Source of the DNA: Papio anubis
Taxonomy: Eukaryota > Chordata > Mammalia > Primates > Cercopithecidae
Direction: 5' to 3'
Length of the DNA: 64,000 nt
Assembly: GCF_008728515.1 (NCBI RefSeq)
Contig: NC_044996.1
Location: forward strand, 129,245,525 to 129,309,524
The notes beneath the pieces were generated by a model, which saw nothing but the letters and a program-made list of their open reading frames with translations, was not told the origin of the DNA and made no database searches. Shown here piece by piece: positions 45,674-57,077 of this stretch. The position numbers and the translations under genes are program-made. Position 1 is the stretch's first letter; every line of letters starts with the position of its first letter.

Positions 45674-46111
45674 TGATTAGTTTTCTAGGGCTGCTATAGC
45701 AAACTAGATGGCTTAAAACAACAGAAATTTACTCCCTGTACAGTTCTGGAGGCTAGAAGTTCAAAATCAAGGTATCCACAGGGCCATGCTCTCTCTCAAG
45801 GCTCTAGGGAAGAATCGTTCCCTGCCACGTCCTAGTTTCTGGTGATTGCCAGCAATCCTTAGCATTCTTTGGCTTGTAGTGCATCACTCCAATCTCTGGC
45901 TCTGCTGTCATATGGCATTCACCCTGGGTGTCTCTGTTTCCAAATTTTCCTCTTACTATAAGGATATCGGTCCGTGCTCCAATCCAGTGTGACCTCATTT
46001 TAACTTGATTACACCTGCAAAGACCCTGTTTCCAAATAAGGTCACATTCATAGGTACTGGTGGTTAGGACTTGCACATATCTTTTTAGGGGACACGATTC
46101 TACCCACTTCA
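45674..46111 (-). repeat. MLT1C/D-like solo LTR with intact 5-bp target duplication
   Basis: Antisense MLT1: 'ttaaaacaacagaaatttac', 'gtgattgccagcaatcctta', 'tgacctcattttaacttgat', 'aataaggtcacattcatagg'. The exact 5-mer ATTCA at 45669-45673 and 46112-46116 brackets the element. This is the size expected for ERVL-class integration. Confidence 0.88.
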
Positions 46112-46359
46112 ATTCATAGTGTTATAATTTCAAAGCTTTAGGCTGGCTTCTTAGATAAGTAGACTTCAATTCGCCTTTGGAATACAGAATGGGGTTGAAG
46201 ATTCGTTTGTTTTGGATAAAACAAATACCCAAACAGGTCTTTCCTTTTCCTAGAAATGAAGCAAAGACCTATAGCAGAACATAGAGATTTCTGAGCCTCT
46301 AGTGACATCAAGTAACCAAATTGTGCTGGATGAAAATGAAAGCGTGTATCCATGTAGTC

Positions 46360-46398
46360 AAAAGTGTTTAAATTAAAAAAACAAAAAAGTGTTTAAAT
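46360..46398. repeat. 14-bp direct repeat flanking an A-rich 11-mer
   Basis: AAAAGTGTTTAAAT at 46360-46373 and 46385-46398 encloses TAAAAAAACAA. Confidence 0.9.
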
Positions 46399-46650
46399 CA
46401 GTGGAGTTTTTCTCAACTTTTTTTGACTCCTACCAATAGTAAGAAATACAGCATGACCCAAAACATACAAATACTTGAATATACATATATGGTAGATATA
46501 ACTGAAACAAATACTTGTTCTGTGAAATAATACGTACGTTTATTATTTGAAATGAACTCTGATATTTTCTGTTCTACTCTTTTTCATCATTTTTTTTCTC
46601 AGCACCACTAATGGGTTGCCACCTGCAATATGAATAACACTTCTGGGTGA
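46395..46650 (+). mobile_element. Possible hAT-type non-autonomous transposon
   Basis: Starts 'aaatcagtggagtttttctc', like a hAT-Charlie terminus (CAGTGG...TCTCAA). Continues 'actaatgggttgccacctgc' but the right inverted repeat is not clear. Confidence 0.45.
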
Positions 46651-48104
46651 TGTTTCTTCCCTAAGAAAGGATTTATAGATTTCAATGCCTACGTGTCATT
46701 ACTTGTTCTCATGGAGGTGTTTGTGGATGGTAGGAAGGAAAGGGAGGACTAATCTTCACCTTCTCAAGGGGTGAAAGGTTGCGGGAATTGAGTTCAGCTA
46801 ATCACCTTGGTTCAATTATAGATTGGACTGTTGGTGCCATACATGCATATTACTCAATTTTATGTCAGACCTGGAAAAGTGTACTGATGTTGGGCTATTG
46901 TGTTCCAATGTCTTCTTGGAATCTTAGCACCAAGACTGGGGAATGGGGGTTGACAATCATCTTGGAAAATCCTCAAACTGAAACAGAGATCGGGTGATGT
47001 CTTTAAGGGAGAAATAGAAAGGTCTTCTGGGACCTCTGACTCCAGGCAAGAGACGGCTCGGGGACATTTTTACTGATGCAGTGGAATAAAGGTGGAAAGG
47101 GGAAAGGAAAGGGGAAAGGCGGGCGGTGGGGGTAGCGGGGAGGCAGAATGAAGAATAAGGTGAACTTTTTCAACCAGTGGTGAGGCCAGGGAGAGGGGCC
47201 GAGGTGCTCTTCAGGGACTAGCTGTGAGCTCTGTTTTAGGTCACTGTAATGGATGTGCTTGATGACCATCCAGATCCCCTTTAAGGGGCCATGTCCCTTA
47301 GCTGCTGTGAGTGTTGCCTGTTAACAGCTCATAGCTGCCTTTCTCTGGAGAATTGCCCTGGGCATAATAGAAGTCTCCTCATCTGGAATGCCATGTCATC
47401 CCATCCCCCCAGAGGCTGTGGTCAGTGACTGACGCAGCAGTACAAAATGTTGGCCCTGTTGCCTTCAAAACGCTGCTCTCCTCTGGTGCAATGTATACTT
47501 CAGAATGCTCTGCAGGATCAGGTTGAAACTGAACTCCCAGTGACGGCCCATGATCGCTCACTTTCTTCCCCTGCCTCATCCTGCGTTCCTCACTACTCTT
47601 CTCCTGAGCACTCTCCCCCAGTAAACCACAGGCACAAGAATTCTCAAACCCAACCCAAGACAGTTGTAAGTTCTTCAATTTGTAGTTTTATTGTTACTCA
47701 TTATTATTTTCTTTTTTTATTACCTATTATTACTTTCTTCTTATTTTTTATTACTACAGGCAACAGCCTTGCATTTCAGTCTGGTAATTAAGGAAGATAA
47801 GCAGGATCATGCTTTGGGCAAAGCAATACAAGGGAACGAAGCAGGAATGCAAAGTGAGTCCCCGAGGAAGTGTAGCCAGCAGCAGGGTGGAGGGAAGGAG
47901 TGGCCTGGAACCAGGAGGGGTTTGAGTCAGAAGGAAACAACCAAAGCAGATTGTGGGAGTAAGCCTTCCCCTTTATTTGTGAACAGGATTCATAACAAAG
48001 CCTGGATTCCTACTGATAAGTGAGATGGGACTTAAGTAATTGTAACTTGGGGAGCAGGAGTAAATGGAACTTATCTTGTCTGCATAGGCTGTTGGCATAT
48101 TAGT
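46651..48104. other. Unassigned, purine-rich in part
   Basis: No named repeat. Purine-rich 47078-47143 with a G-quadruplex motif. 47690-47760 is a TTA/TTC low-complexity patch. Overlapping frames at 47379-47791 on both strands lack domains. Confidence 0.4.
47111..47140 (+). other. G-quadruplex-forming motif
   Basis: Four G-runs of at least three (47111-47114, 47121-47123, 47128-47132, 47137-47140) separated by loops of 6, 4 and 4 bases, which fits the canonical G3+N1-7 pattern. Confidence 0.7.
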
Positions 48105-48107
48105 TTC

Positions 48108-48600
48108 CAATTTCTGCTGTAACAAATTACCACAAACTGAGTGGCTTAAAGCAACACAAATGTATTATCTTACAGTTCTGAAGGTCAGAAGTCCAAAATG
48201 GGTTTGCAGGGCTGCGTTCCTTCTGGTTGCTCTGAAGGAGGATCCATTTCCTTGCCTTTTCCAGCTTCCACAGGCCGTCTGCATTCCTTAGTCATTGGTT
48301 CCTTCCTCTGTCTTTAAAGCCAGCAGAGCAGCATCTTCCCATCTCTCTCTCTGTTCCTCTACTTCTGTCATCACATCTCCTCTCTGACTATGACTCCTTT
48401 TGTGTCTCTTTTACAAGGACCCTTGTGAATACACTGGGCATACACAGTTAATCCAGGATAATCTCTCCATCTCAACATCCTTTATTTAATAACATCAACA
48501 ACATTTCTTTTGCCATGTAAGGTCACATATTCACAGGTTCTCAGTATTAGATTGTGGACATCTTTCCAGTACTGGGTGGGGCATTACTCTGCCTCTCACA
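48108..48600 (-). repeat. MLT1-family LTR, antisense
   Basis: 'taacaaattaccacaaactg', 'cttacagttctgaaggtcag', 'ttgccatgtaaggtcacata', end 'ctctgcctctcaca'. No clear 5-bp duplication at the ends. Confidence 0.75.
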
Positions 48601-48626
48601 GTATGGGAGGCACAAAAGTTACACTT

Positions 48627-48757
48627 GCAGCTGGTCATGGTGGCGCACACCTGTGATCCCAGCACTTTGGGAGGCTGAGATGGGAGGATCGCTTGATTCC
48701 AGGAGTTCAAGACCAGCCTGGTCAGTGTAGTGAGACTCCTCCCATCTCTATGTTTTA
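48627..48757 (+). repeat. Alu left monomer (FLAM_C-like) with target duplication
   Basis: Monomer 'gctggtcatggtggcgcaca' to 'gtagtgagactcctcccatc'. AAAAGTTACACTT (48614-48626) and AAAAGTTATACTT (48758-48770) flank it with one mismatch. Confidence 0.88.
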
Positions 48758-48770
48758 AAAAGTTATACTT

Positions 48771-50840
48771 ACCTTTCAAGATACCGCTTCATGTTCAATG
48801 CCTAGAATCGGTTTTCCTGAGTTAACAATGACTAATTATCTAAAGACTGGTCTTGCAATACTATCTGCACCAACTCCTCACTCTTTTAGTATAAGACTTA
48901 GTCTCTGCCAGGGCTTGGATCTGGACCAAGGTAGACCTTGCCGCCATTTCCAAGGCCATGGTTCTGTGTCACACAGGCCCTGAGAGTACAGGAGCTATGT
49001 GACATGGCTGTGCCTATCCACGGACGCGGCTTTCTTCTGGATGATTTGACAAGAGCAGAACTGTGAGCACCATTTCCAGTAGGTCGGTCCAACATGGACT
49101 TTTGGACTACATTCTTTTGGGAACTCACCAAAGCCTCAAAGAACAGGGCGAAATGACTCTTTTTGGCCATTAAGAGTGTCTGTGTATATTCGGCTGATAA
49201 TTTATAGCCACTAATGAAGCAGGCGGAGTTAGAAAAAAAATCACCATCAGCCCCACATCAGTCTCATTCTCAATCTCTCTCTTTTTGCCTGATGTGTCAC
49301 ATATTACACTTGTTTATACTTGTTTTCGGCATCAAAATCAGGTTCAGGGCTCCAGACATAGTTTATAGTCCATGCAAATGAATCCCAGAACGACTGTTTA
49401 CTGAGACACTAAGATAAGGTGGCATATGCTTTTTTCTCTGTTAAATAAAAATTACTTTATGGACAGCAATTCATGATTAATGTCAGCCAAAGGAGGAATG
49501 GTGTCAGAGGGTACTGTCATTTGATATTGGTAATTTTCCCTTTGCCTTCCTCAAATTACTGTCAAAGATCACTGAGAGTGAAGTTAGTTAGGGATTATTT
49601 TGCCCAGTAAAGTATGTCTGGCTGAACAATTTCCTGTTTTCTATGTGTGCACTGCTGTCCTGATATGAAAGAAATAATTGAACCTTCACCAAGGGCTGTA
49701 CGGTGTCTTCTGCTCCTCATACCTTGAGTTCATGCTTTTGAGTACCCCCTGTCATGAATCTCCTTGGCCTTCTTTCTCTTTCCCTCTATCCTGTTCAGGA
49801 TTTCCGTCCACTGTATTCCTTACGTTCTTCATTCATTCTAATGCCTCTTACCTGAACAGGAGCCCGGTCATCACATGGATGGTTTGGCAAGAGCTAAAGC
49901 TGGAAAGCTAGGCTGCTCTACTTTTAAAATAGAGTATCTCAAAAAATTATCTGAAGGTTTTGAGTTGCTTGCCATCTAATTTCTAAAACCCACTAGCTAT
50001 TTTCTTGGAATAACATTGGTTTGAGCCACACGCTGTTTCTGACAATTCATTATTCCTAATGTAATGCAGAAAAGGAGATATTGATGAAAGGTCAGATTCA
50101 GGCACATTGCCTAGTCACTTTCCGCAGTCCAAGATGTGGAACCGTGAACTTGATGAATTCTGGGTATCATTGACATGCTTCAGGAAATCAAGAGGCTGCT
50201 CAAAAGATATTTTTTCAGTCTTCAATCTTTCTTGCTAGCTGACTGTGACAATTTCGTACAGGGCAAGAATATCCTTCCTTAATATGTTTCTCTCAATTCC
50301 AAAGAATATAAATGAGTTGATGATTAGGGCTATGAAGCATACAGGAGTCCATATCAGTCTAATAAGTTTCTGAGATTTGAGCTATTTATTTTGCCAGCTC
50401 AATATTTTCCCAATGCCACAAAGAAATTTAGCAAGATTAGAAACCCTATGATATTCTTTACTTGGGCATCACTGTGGAAAAGACTGGATGCGATCCAATC
50501 TGCAGCCAACTTGTTTTAAGTAATAATAATAAAAAAAGGAAATAAAAAGACACTTTACTTCAGCAAGAAGCAATAATGTACTGTCAGGGGAAATAAGCAA
50601 AATTATTTCAGAACTTGACCAAGCTTTGTAACAGGGATTTTAAAAAGCACTAGACAGAGGATTTTATGGGTTCATTTGAATTGATTGACCATTTATTTAA
50701 GACAGTAATAGGTATGAGACAAATAGAAAATCCTTTCTCCATTGAGAACCATTGGCCTAAGGGAAACATTTTTATTGATAAACCATACATCAAAATGCAA
50801 GGTTATTAGTTTCATTTTTTAAAAACAGAGATAATCAGTA
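48771..50840. other. Repeat-poor stretch
   Basis: Two kilobases with no named element and no supported exon. Frames of up to 90 residues lack recognisable domains. Confidence 0.4.
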
Positions 50841-50844
50841 TATT

Positions 50845-51060
50845 ACTCAATAGATTTTTTACAAATTTAAAACATTTTATTATGAAAATTTCAAACATAC
50901 ACAATATTAGTTAGAACAGTATAATAAATCCCCATGTATCCATCACCAGCATCAACAACAATTATCATTTTGCCAATCTTTCAACTTCTTTTAAAAATAA
51001 GAAATATGTGACTCATATCTTATAGACTTCCTATTCAATTTCTTACCTAGTCATTTCTTT
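50845..51060. repeat. Old LINE-1 3' region, probable
   Basis: 'ttattatgaaaatttcaaac', 'gtataataaatccccatgta', 'ccatcaccagcatcaacaac' is a pattern typical of old mammalian L1 3' ends. Orientation not settled. Confidence 0.45.
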
Positions 51061-51089
51061 TCCTTATGGACTTTAAGACAGCTCATCTT

Positions 51090-51382
51090 GGCCGGGCGCG
51101 GTGGCTCAAGCCTGTAATCCCAGCACTTCGGGAGGCCGAGACGGGTGGATCACGAGGTCAGGAGATCGAGACCATCCTGGCTAACACGGTGAAACCCCGT
51201 CTCTACTAAGAAATACAAAAAACTAGCCGGGCGAGGTGGCGGGCGCCTGTAGTCCCAGCTACTCGGGAGGCTGAGGCCGGAGAATGGCGTGAACCCGGGA
51301 GGCGGAGCTTGCAGTGAGCTGAGATCCAGCCACTGCACTCTAGCCTGGGCTACAGAGTGAGACTCCGTCTCAAAAAAAAAAA
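51090..51382 (+). repeat. AluYR/YRa-type, young Old World monkey Alu, second copy
   Basis: Shares the lineage markers of 8675-8979 ('ctactaagaaatacaaaaaa', 'aactagccgggcgaggtgg', 'gaggccggagaatggcgtg', 'gagatccagccactgcac'). Short A-tail at 51372-51384. The perfect 15-bp duplication AAGACAGCTCATCTT lies at 51075-51089 and 51383-51397. Confidence 0.94.
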
Positions 51383-51397
51383 AAGACAGCTCATCTT

Positions 51398-51756
51398 AAT
51401 ATCAGTAGATTTTCTTACCTTTTACGTCTCTGAGAAAACAGGGTATTCAGTTTCAGATCTGCCATTTTCCCCTCTCTCTACTTCAAAATGTATTCTTTAT
51501 CTCAGAATTATACCCTATTTCTTCCACTTTCTCCTTTTATTTTGTCTTATTGTAGAGAAATAAAGTTTCTCTTTGTGAAGTTAAACTTCTGCCTGACTAT
51601 TTGGTCACATCTGTCTCCTCCAGAATTGTGTCCTATTAATTTTCTCTCCTCAATTTTCTATGTTTAGTCTTACTCTTGGCTCCTTTATCTCTGCCAGTAA
51701 ACTCATTCGGATATTCTCCAGCCTCAAATGGCAGGGCTACTGGGAATATCTTTGAA
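51398..51756. other. No recognised feature
   Basis: T/C-rich unassigned sequence. No credible frame. Confidence 0.4.
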
Positions 51757-51853
51757 TTTTTTTAAATTTTCAATTTGTTCTAGAGATGGGGGTCTTACTA
51801 TGTTGCCCAGGCTATTCTTGAACTCCTGGCTTCCAGTGATCCTCTCACCTTGG
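51757..51853 (-). repeat. 5'-truncated Alu monomer, antisense
   Basis: 'tctagagatgggggtcttac', 'tatgttgcccaggctattct', 'gaactcctggcttccagtga' is left-arm Alu sequence, cut at 'cctctcacctt'. TCTTTGAATTT / GTCTTGAATTT flanks suggest the target site. Confidence 0.75.
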
Positions 51854-52024
51854 AAAATGTCTTGAATTTATTATTCTCACAAAGTAGCTCTGACTTAAGC
51901 CTTCTCTTTCATGGTTATTCTTTTTTCCACTCATACTTTAACTGTGGGAAAATCCTTGATTTTTCTTTTTCTTTTTCCTCTAGCCAGCCTCCAAGAATCT
52001 GCATTACTTCATTGTACTTTGTAC

Positions 52025-52690
52025 TTGCCACAAAATGAGGGGTTGTATTTTCCAAAGATGGTCACAATAATATCCCTTGTCCTAAATGTTCTTCTTCCAG
52101 AGTGACCTAGACACTCCTTCCATTGGGTTATGGGGTCCATGTCCCTTCCCCTTGAACTGGGTGAACCTTTGTGACTGCCTTGACCATTAAAGTATGGTAA
52201 AAGTGACACCTATGTGACTTCTGGGATAGGTCATAAACATGCCATACACTACCCTCTTGCTCTCTTTTTTTTGTTTGTTTTTGTTTTAGTTTTAGTTTTA
52301 TAGAGTTCAGTATCTGCTGAACCTCTAACTGTCTTGGAGCCCAGCCACCATGCTGTGAAGTAGTTCAAACTAGTCCACATGGAGAGACCACATGGAGAGA
52401 TGGAGAAGCCATGTGTAAGTGTTCCAGCCAACAGTAAGCCTCAACTAGACATGTGAATGAGGAAGCCTTCAAGATGACTATAGTCTCTAGTCATTGAGTC
52501 ACCCCCAGACTTGGAAACTTCTCAGCTGAGGCCCTAGATATTGTAGAGCAGAGACAAGTCTTCCCCATAGTGTATCATTCAAATTTCTAGCCTACATAAT
52601 CTGTAAGCATAATAAATGTTTATTTGCAGCAATGTTTTTGGGTGGTTTGTCACCCAGCAGCAGCCCTGGAATACCCAGCTTTCCCTTCCT
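52025..52690 (+). repeat. Probable MaLR/LTR-like old repeat, sense
   Basis: 'caaagatggtcacaataata', 'catggagagatggagaagcc', 'gaggaagccttcaagatgac', 'gagtcacccccagacttgg', then AATAAATG at about 52612 and 'ggtggtttgtcacccagcag'. Ends like an LTR R/U5 region. Family not named. Confidence 0.5.
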
Positions 52691-52834
52691 CACTGTGCCA
52701 GCCCTAGTTCACACATACATCCTCTTGGCCTAGTTACCAGACTAGTCTCCCGGTCTTAAGGATCTCTCCAATGGATGCAATGCTGCCTCCATGGCTCACC
52801 TGAACAGTGTTCTCCTGTTTTTAAAATACTTTCC

Positions 52835-52985
52835 TGTCACCTTTTTCATTTGGTCCTCAACACCAAGGAGTTGGCAGAGCAGGTACTACAAGAGCCGTTT
52901 TACAGATGAGGAACTGAGATTTGAGTAAAGGGAGGTTTAACTAACTTTCAAAGTGGCTTGTAGAACTGGGACTAGAACTACAGGA
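52835..52985 (+). repeat. MIR SINE, sense
   Basis: 'gccgttttacagatgaggaa', 'ctgagatttgagtaaaggga', 'tagaactgggactagaacta' show the MIR core. Confidence 0.82.
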
Positions 52986-53121
52986 GGAGATTTACTATAG
53001 AATGTAGGATTTCTAAAACTCATTTTTCTCATAGAATCCTTTCTGGAAACACCTATTGGCCTTGAAGGACAGTGGTTTCCCAAGGAACACAGTTTGGGAA
53101 ATACCTTATAGCCCAATTTCC

Positions 53122-53221
53122 TCTTTTTTTTTTTCTTTCTCCTTCCTTCCTTCCTTCCTTCCTTCCTTCCTTCCTTCCTTCCTTCCTTCCTTCCTCCCTC
53201 CCTCCCTCCCTCCCTCCCTCC

Positions 53222-53297
<76 letters not shown>

Positions 53298-53298
53298 T

Positions 53299-53354
<56 letters not shown>
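53122..53354. repeat. Four-phase compound microsatellite (TTCC, CCCT, CT, CTTT)
   Basis: Plus strand reads a T-run, then (TTCC)n at about 53140-53193, (CCCT)n to about 53225, (CT)n at about 53224-53264, and (CTTT)n to 53354. It occupies the position of the A-tail of the antisense Alu that follows. Frames across it (up to 205 residues) are artefacts. Confidence 0.97.
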
Positions 53355-53632
53355 GATGGAGTCTCTCTCTGTTTCCCAGGGTGGAGTGCAGCAGTGTGAT
53401 CTCAGCTCACGGCAAGCTCCATCTCCTGAGTTCAAGCCATTCTCTCACCTCAGCCTCCCAAGTAGCTGGGACTACAGGCACGTGCCACCATGCCTGACTA
53501 ATTTTTGTATTTTAGTAGAGATGGGGTTTCACCATGTTGGCCAGGCTGGTCTCGAACTCCTGACCTCAGGTGATCTGCCCGCCTCGGCCTCCCAAATTGT
53601 AGGGATTACAGGCGTGAGCCACTGTGCCCGGC
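53355..53632 (-). repeat. AluS-type, antisense, with expanded tail
   Basis: Body 'gatggagtctctctctgttt' to 'ccactgtgcccggc'. TTCCTC followed by a T-run occurs before the microsatellite (from 53118) and after the Alu (from 53633). This is a target duplication that encloses both. Confidence 0.92.
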
Positions 53633-53652
53633 TTCCTCTTTTTTTTTTTTTT

Positions 53653-54326
53653 AAGTTAATAGATAAGGCTTGAGAGACTCCATTTCCAGAGATAATTAAA
53701 TCATGTAAAAGATACAAAAAGGGAGAGAAACTGGAGGTCAGAGGTGTTCTGTCAAGTCTTTCTAGTTTGTTCTATGTGGTGAGAATTTTTGTATGCTTGT
53801 ACCTCTGTAATATTTCTATCAGACAAGAGAGCTCCACTCTTGGTGTCCCAGATGAGATGAGAGAAGGAAAAATGTAACTGGAGATGTCAGTGCTCTTTTA
53901 GTCATAGACCACTGGGAGCACACTTGATTAAACAAGTCCAGTTTATTACTCATTACAGGGAACCATCAGTTGTCTAAGTAAGAGGGTATTAGGAAGAACA
54001 CATTACAGGAGAGTCTAAGGAAGCAGGAGTTTGGTCTAGATTGGATGTTGACAGAAAGGGTAATTTTATGACTGGGTATTTTGTGTGTGACACATTGACC
54101 TTTTTGTTTGTGCTTAAACAAAATTAGGAAGTGGCATTGTTTTGTTTCATTTTATCATGGTCTCAGGGTAAACTTGTCTGAGGCTGGTGGTCTGTGAGTT
54201 TATGTCCAAAGGGAGAACAAAAATGACCTGGCTTTAAGCATCAGATGAGTTCGTAAAAAATATTGTGAAGTCTAGTTGTGAATGTCAGATTAGTTTTGGA
54301 CAGCAGAGGCTACTCTTTTCTTTCTG
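53653..54326. other. No recognised feature
   Basis: Unassigned sequence without credible frames. Confidence 0.4.
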
Positions 54327-54336
54327 AGAGGTCACT

Positions 54337-54371
54337 GCAGATACATGTGTGAATATATATATATAGTGTGA

Positions 54372-54410
<39 letters not shown>

Positions 54411-54703
54411 TGCACACAAAATAGAGACAGTCTCACTCTGTTGCCCAGACTGGAGTGAAGTAGTGTAGTAGCTCACTGCAGCTTTGAACTCCTGGGTTCC
54501 AAGAGATCCTCCTGCTTCAGTCTCCCAAGTAACAGGGACTACAGGTGTGTGCCAGCATGCCTCCCAATTTATTTCTTTCCAATTTCTGCAGAGACAGTGT
54601 CTCTGTATTTTCCCCAGGCTGGTCTTGAACTCTTGGTCTCAAGCAATCTTCCCCTCCAGGCCTCCCAAAGTGCTGGAATTAGAGGTGTAAACCAGCATGC
54701 CCG
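54337..54703 (-). repeat. AluJo, antisense, tail converted to (TA)n and (CA)n
   Basis: Old Alu body from 54422 ('tagagacagtctcactctgt') to 'aaccagcatgcccg'. Upstream, (TA)n at 54354-54365 and (CA)n at 54375-54405 replace the tail. AGAGGTCA at 54327-54334 and 54706-54713 brackets body plus microsatellites. Confidence 0.87.
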
Positions 54704-54914
54704 TCAGAGGTCATTCTTAATCAGCTCAAGTGTTAATGAGCAGAGAAGATCTCTTTGTCTGTGGCCAAGACTCATCCAGAGACGATGAACTTGTTTGGAG
54801 TGGGGTCTTTACTGCCGGGTCATAGGCTATAATTACAGCCAAGAGACTTAGTGAATAGTATCAGATTCTATTGTATAAAATCTTCAATGGACTAAAAGAC
54901 TAAAAGAGACTCTT

Positions 54915-54916
<2 letters not shown>

Positions 54917-54946
<30 letters not shown>

Positions 54947-55063
54947 TTTTATTTAGAGACAGAGTCTCGCTCTTGTCACCCGGGTTGGAGTGCAGTGGCA
55001 CCATCTCGGCTCACTGCAACCTCTGCCTCCCGGGTTCACACCATTCTTCTGCCTCAGCCTCCC
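54917..55063 (-). repeat. 5'-truncated Alu with (TA)n tail and 13-bp target duplication
   Basis: Only the right arm is present ('agacagagtctcgctcttgt' to 'cctcagcctccc'), with a (TA)n tail at 54920-54946. The perfect duplication AAGAGACTCTTTA lies at 54904-54916 and 55064-55076, so the truncation happened at insertion. Confidence 0.93.
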
Positions 55064-55076
55064 AAGAGACTCTTTA

Positions 55077-56389
55077 AAAAACACACACAAACCCTTCTAA
55101 CCAATATCTTTTAGAATTCTTAACCTTTCAATCAGTGCCTAATAAGAAGAAACAGATCCTCTTGATTTGGACCAAAAACACTCAAGAGGGATACTTACAG
55201 AATTGCACTAGAATGGAGAGATAACATTTGTGATCTCAAGACCTGGCCTATAATGCAACACTTGCCCTTTTCACGCAACTGGTTAGTGTTAGATTTAGGA
55301 CTAGAACTCAGGTCTCTGACTCCTAATTCAATGCTATTAAATCCTTAGTGCCTAGCACATGGCCTAACATACAGTAGGTATCCAGGGAATAGTTACTCAG
55401 TGAACTCATCACAGATATTTGGTTTGAAAACAGATTGTTCAAAGTGACAGTGAAATTTGTCACCATTGAACTGGCTACTTTTAACCGGCCTCCCAACCAG
55501 CCCTTCCCCTGCCCACCATCTTTAGCTTAGCCCTTCTACCCATGGCTCTTAGTTTTCAAAATGAAGCTGAGGCTTATGTAGTCCCTGTTTCTTGTATAGC
55601 CTTAGATGTCTCTCTGAGGCAAACTGAAGTTCATTGTCTTGGTTCTCTGGCAGTAGATCTCAGCAATAACCAATAACCAAAGAAAACCCTTTAAAGAGTT
55701 CTTCAAGTAGAGAAGTAAGTTTTCTGGATATAAAAATGTTACAACACTTATTTTTCAGCATCAATCAAATTGGCATTCACGTACATAGGAGCTGATAGTA
55801 TTCATAACAGCATCTAGAGCCAAGTATATGTGTCCCTTTATGGCCCTTAATAGGTATGTTTTCTGTGGAAACAGTTAATCACATTTTAAATGGTTACTTC
55901 AGAACTTATAAGATCTGATAATATTCTTGTGTTTGATGATACACTCCCAATGTTTTCAAAGGATAAGACTGCAAAAGAGAAGTGAATATTTTCTCTTACA
56001 GCAGTGTAGCTCTTAATTAATTGATCATCATCTCCTATTAGTGAGATAGATACCTTTGATCCTCCTAATTGAAAATGAGACTATTTTCCTTAGCACAGAA
56101 TAAAAGCAATATTAAATTGCTTAGTCTTTGTCTGCTTAAGGGCCAAATATTAGTCAAGCAAGTTTATAGGAACAATTAATCAAAAAATTTAACCGATTGA
56201 TATTTTTAATGATTCTTCTGGCCACACTGGTTGAGGAAACCTCTTACTTAACACATTGACTTTCCCAGTAGTACAGAAATCATTTTAATGAGGTCGAGGG
56301 AATGGATGGAAGGGGGCTGGAAGACAGAATGAAACATCACTGTCATCATGACACAAATGTGGTGCCTTCACAGAATTATTAATACTTCA
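55077..56389. other. Mostly unassigned; MIR-like at 55270-55345
   Basis: 'ggactagaactcaggtctct' and 'gactcctaattcaatgctat' suggest a short sense MIR. The rest shows nothing I recognise. Confidence 0.4.
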
Positions 56390-56560
56390 CAGAAGTCCCA
56401 GGAGGTGATTTATATTCCTATTTTACTGATCAGTTCATTGGGGATACAAGATGTTAAGAAATGTATCCAATGTAAGTGCTAGAAACAAGATTTAAATGCA
56501 AATGTTTGGATTCTAAATCCTATTCCAGCTCCAGCATACTCTTTGCTGTATCACTTAGCC
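56390..56560 (+). repeat. MIR SINE, sense
   Basis: 'tcctattttactgatcagtt', 'atgttaagaaatgtatccaa', 'gtttggattctaaatcctat', 'actctttgctgtatcac' follow MIR. Confidence 0.7.
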
Positions 56561-57077
56561 CCATAATCTGATTCGTATCAAAAGAAAATATGAGCATCGC
56601 CAGAATATAAACAGGTGAACAGACAAATGTTCAGAACAGTATCACTTAGCATCTCAGCTCAGGAAATGATTGTTACACTTTTACTCACACCTATTCGAAA
56701 CACAACGTAACTTGCAGAGTTGATGGATTGGTAAAATATTCTTTGCCTGACTGGATACTATGAAGTAACGTTTAGTGAACAGTTATTGTTTTGGACACCA
56801 CGAATTTCCTATAAGAGTGTGTGCTACTGTGGAATACTTAAGTGAATAGTTTCAGAAACAAGGAATCCAGCTTTCCTCAAATTATTTCTTTTCATACTGC
56901 AATGCTATATGTCTTTATCCTGCTTAGCAGCAGCAAAAAATACTGTACAAGAGCACAAGTTGTTATGGTGTCACAGAGACGTGATCTAGTGTGTAGAGGA
57001 TGTTGCTGGACCTTGCCTTTTTATAAATTTATAGTTTAGACATCAACATAGAGGCAACGGAATGAAAATGCCTACAT

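Noticed and set aside
53056..53673. 205-residue frame rich in Phe, Leu, Ser and Pro
   Set aside because: It consists of the compound microsatellite followed by antisense Alu. Low-complexity translation only.
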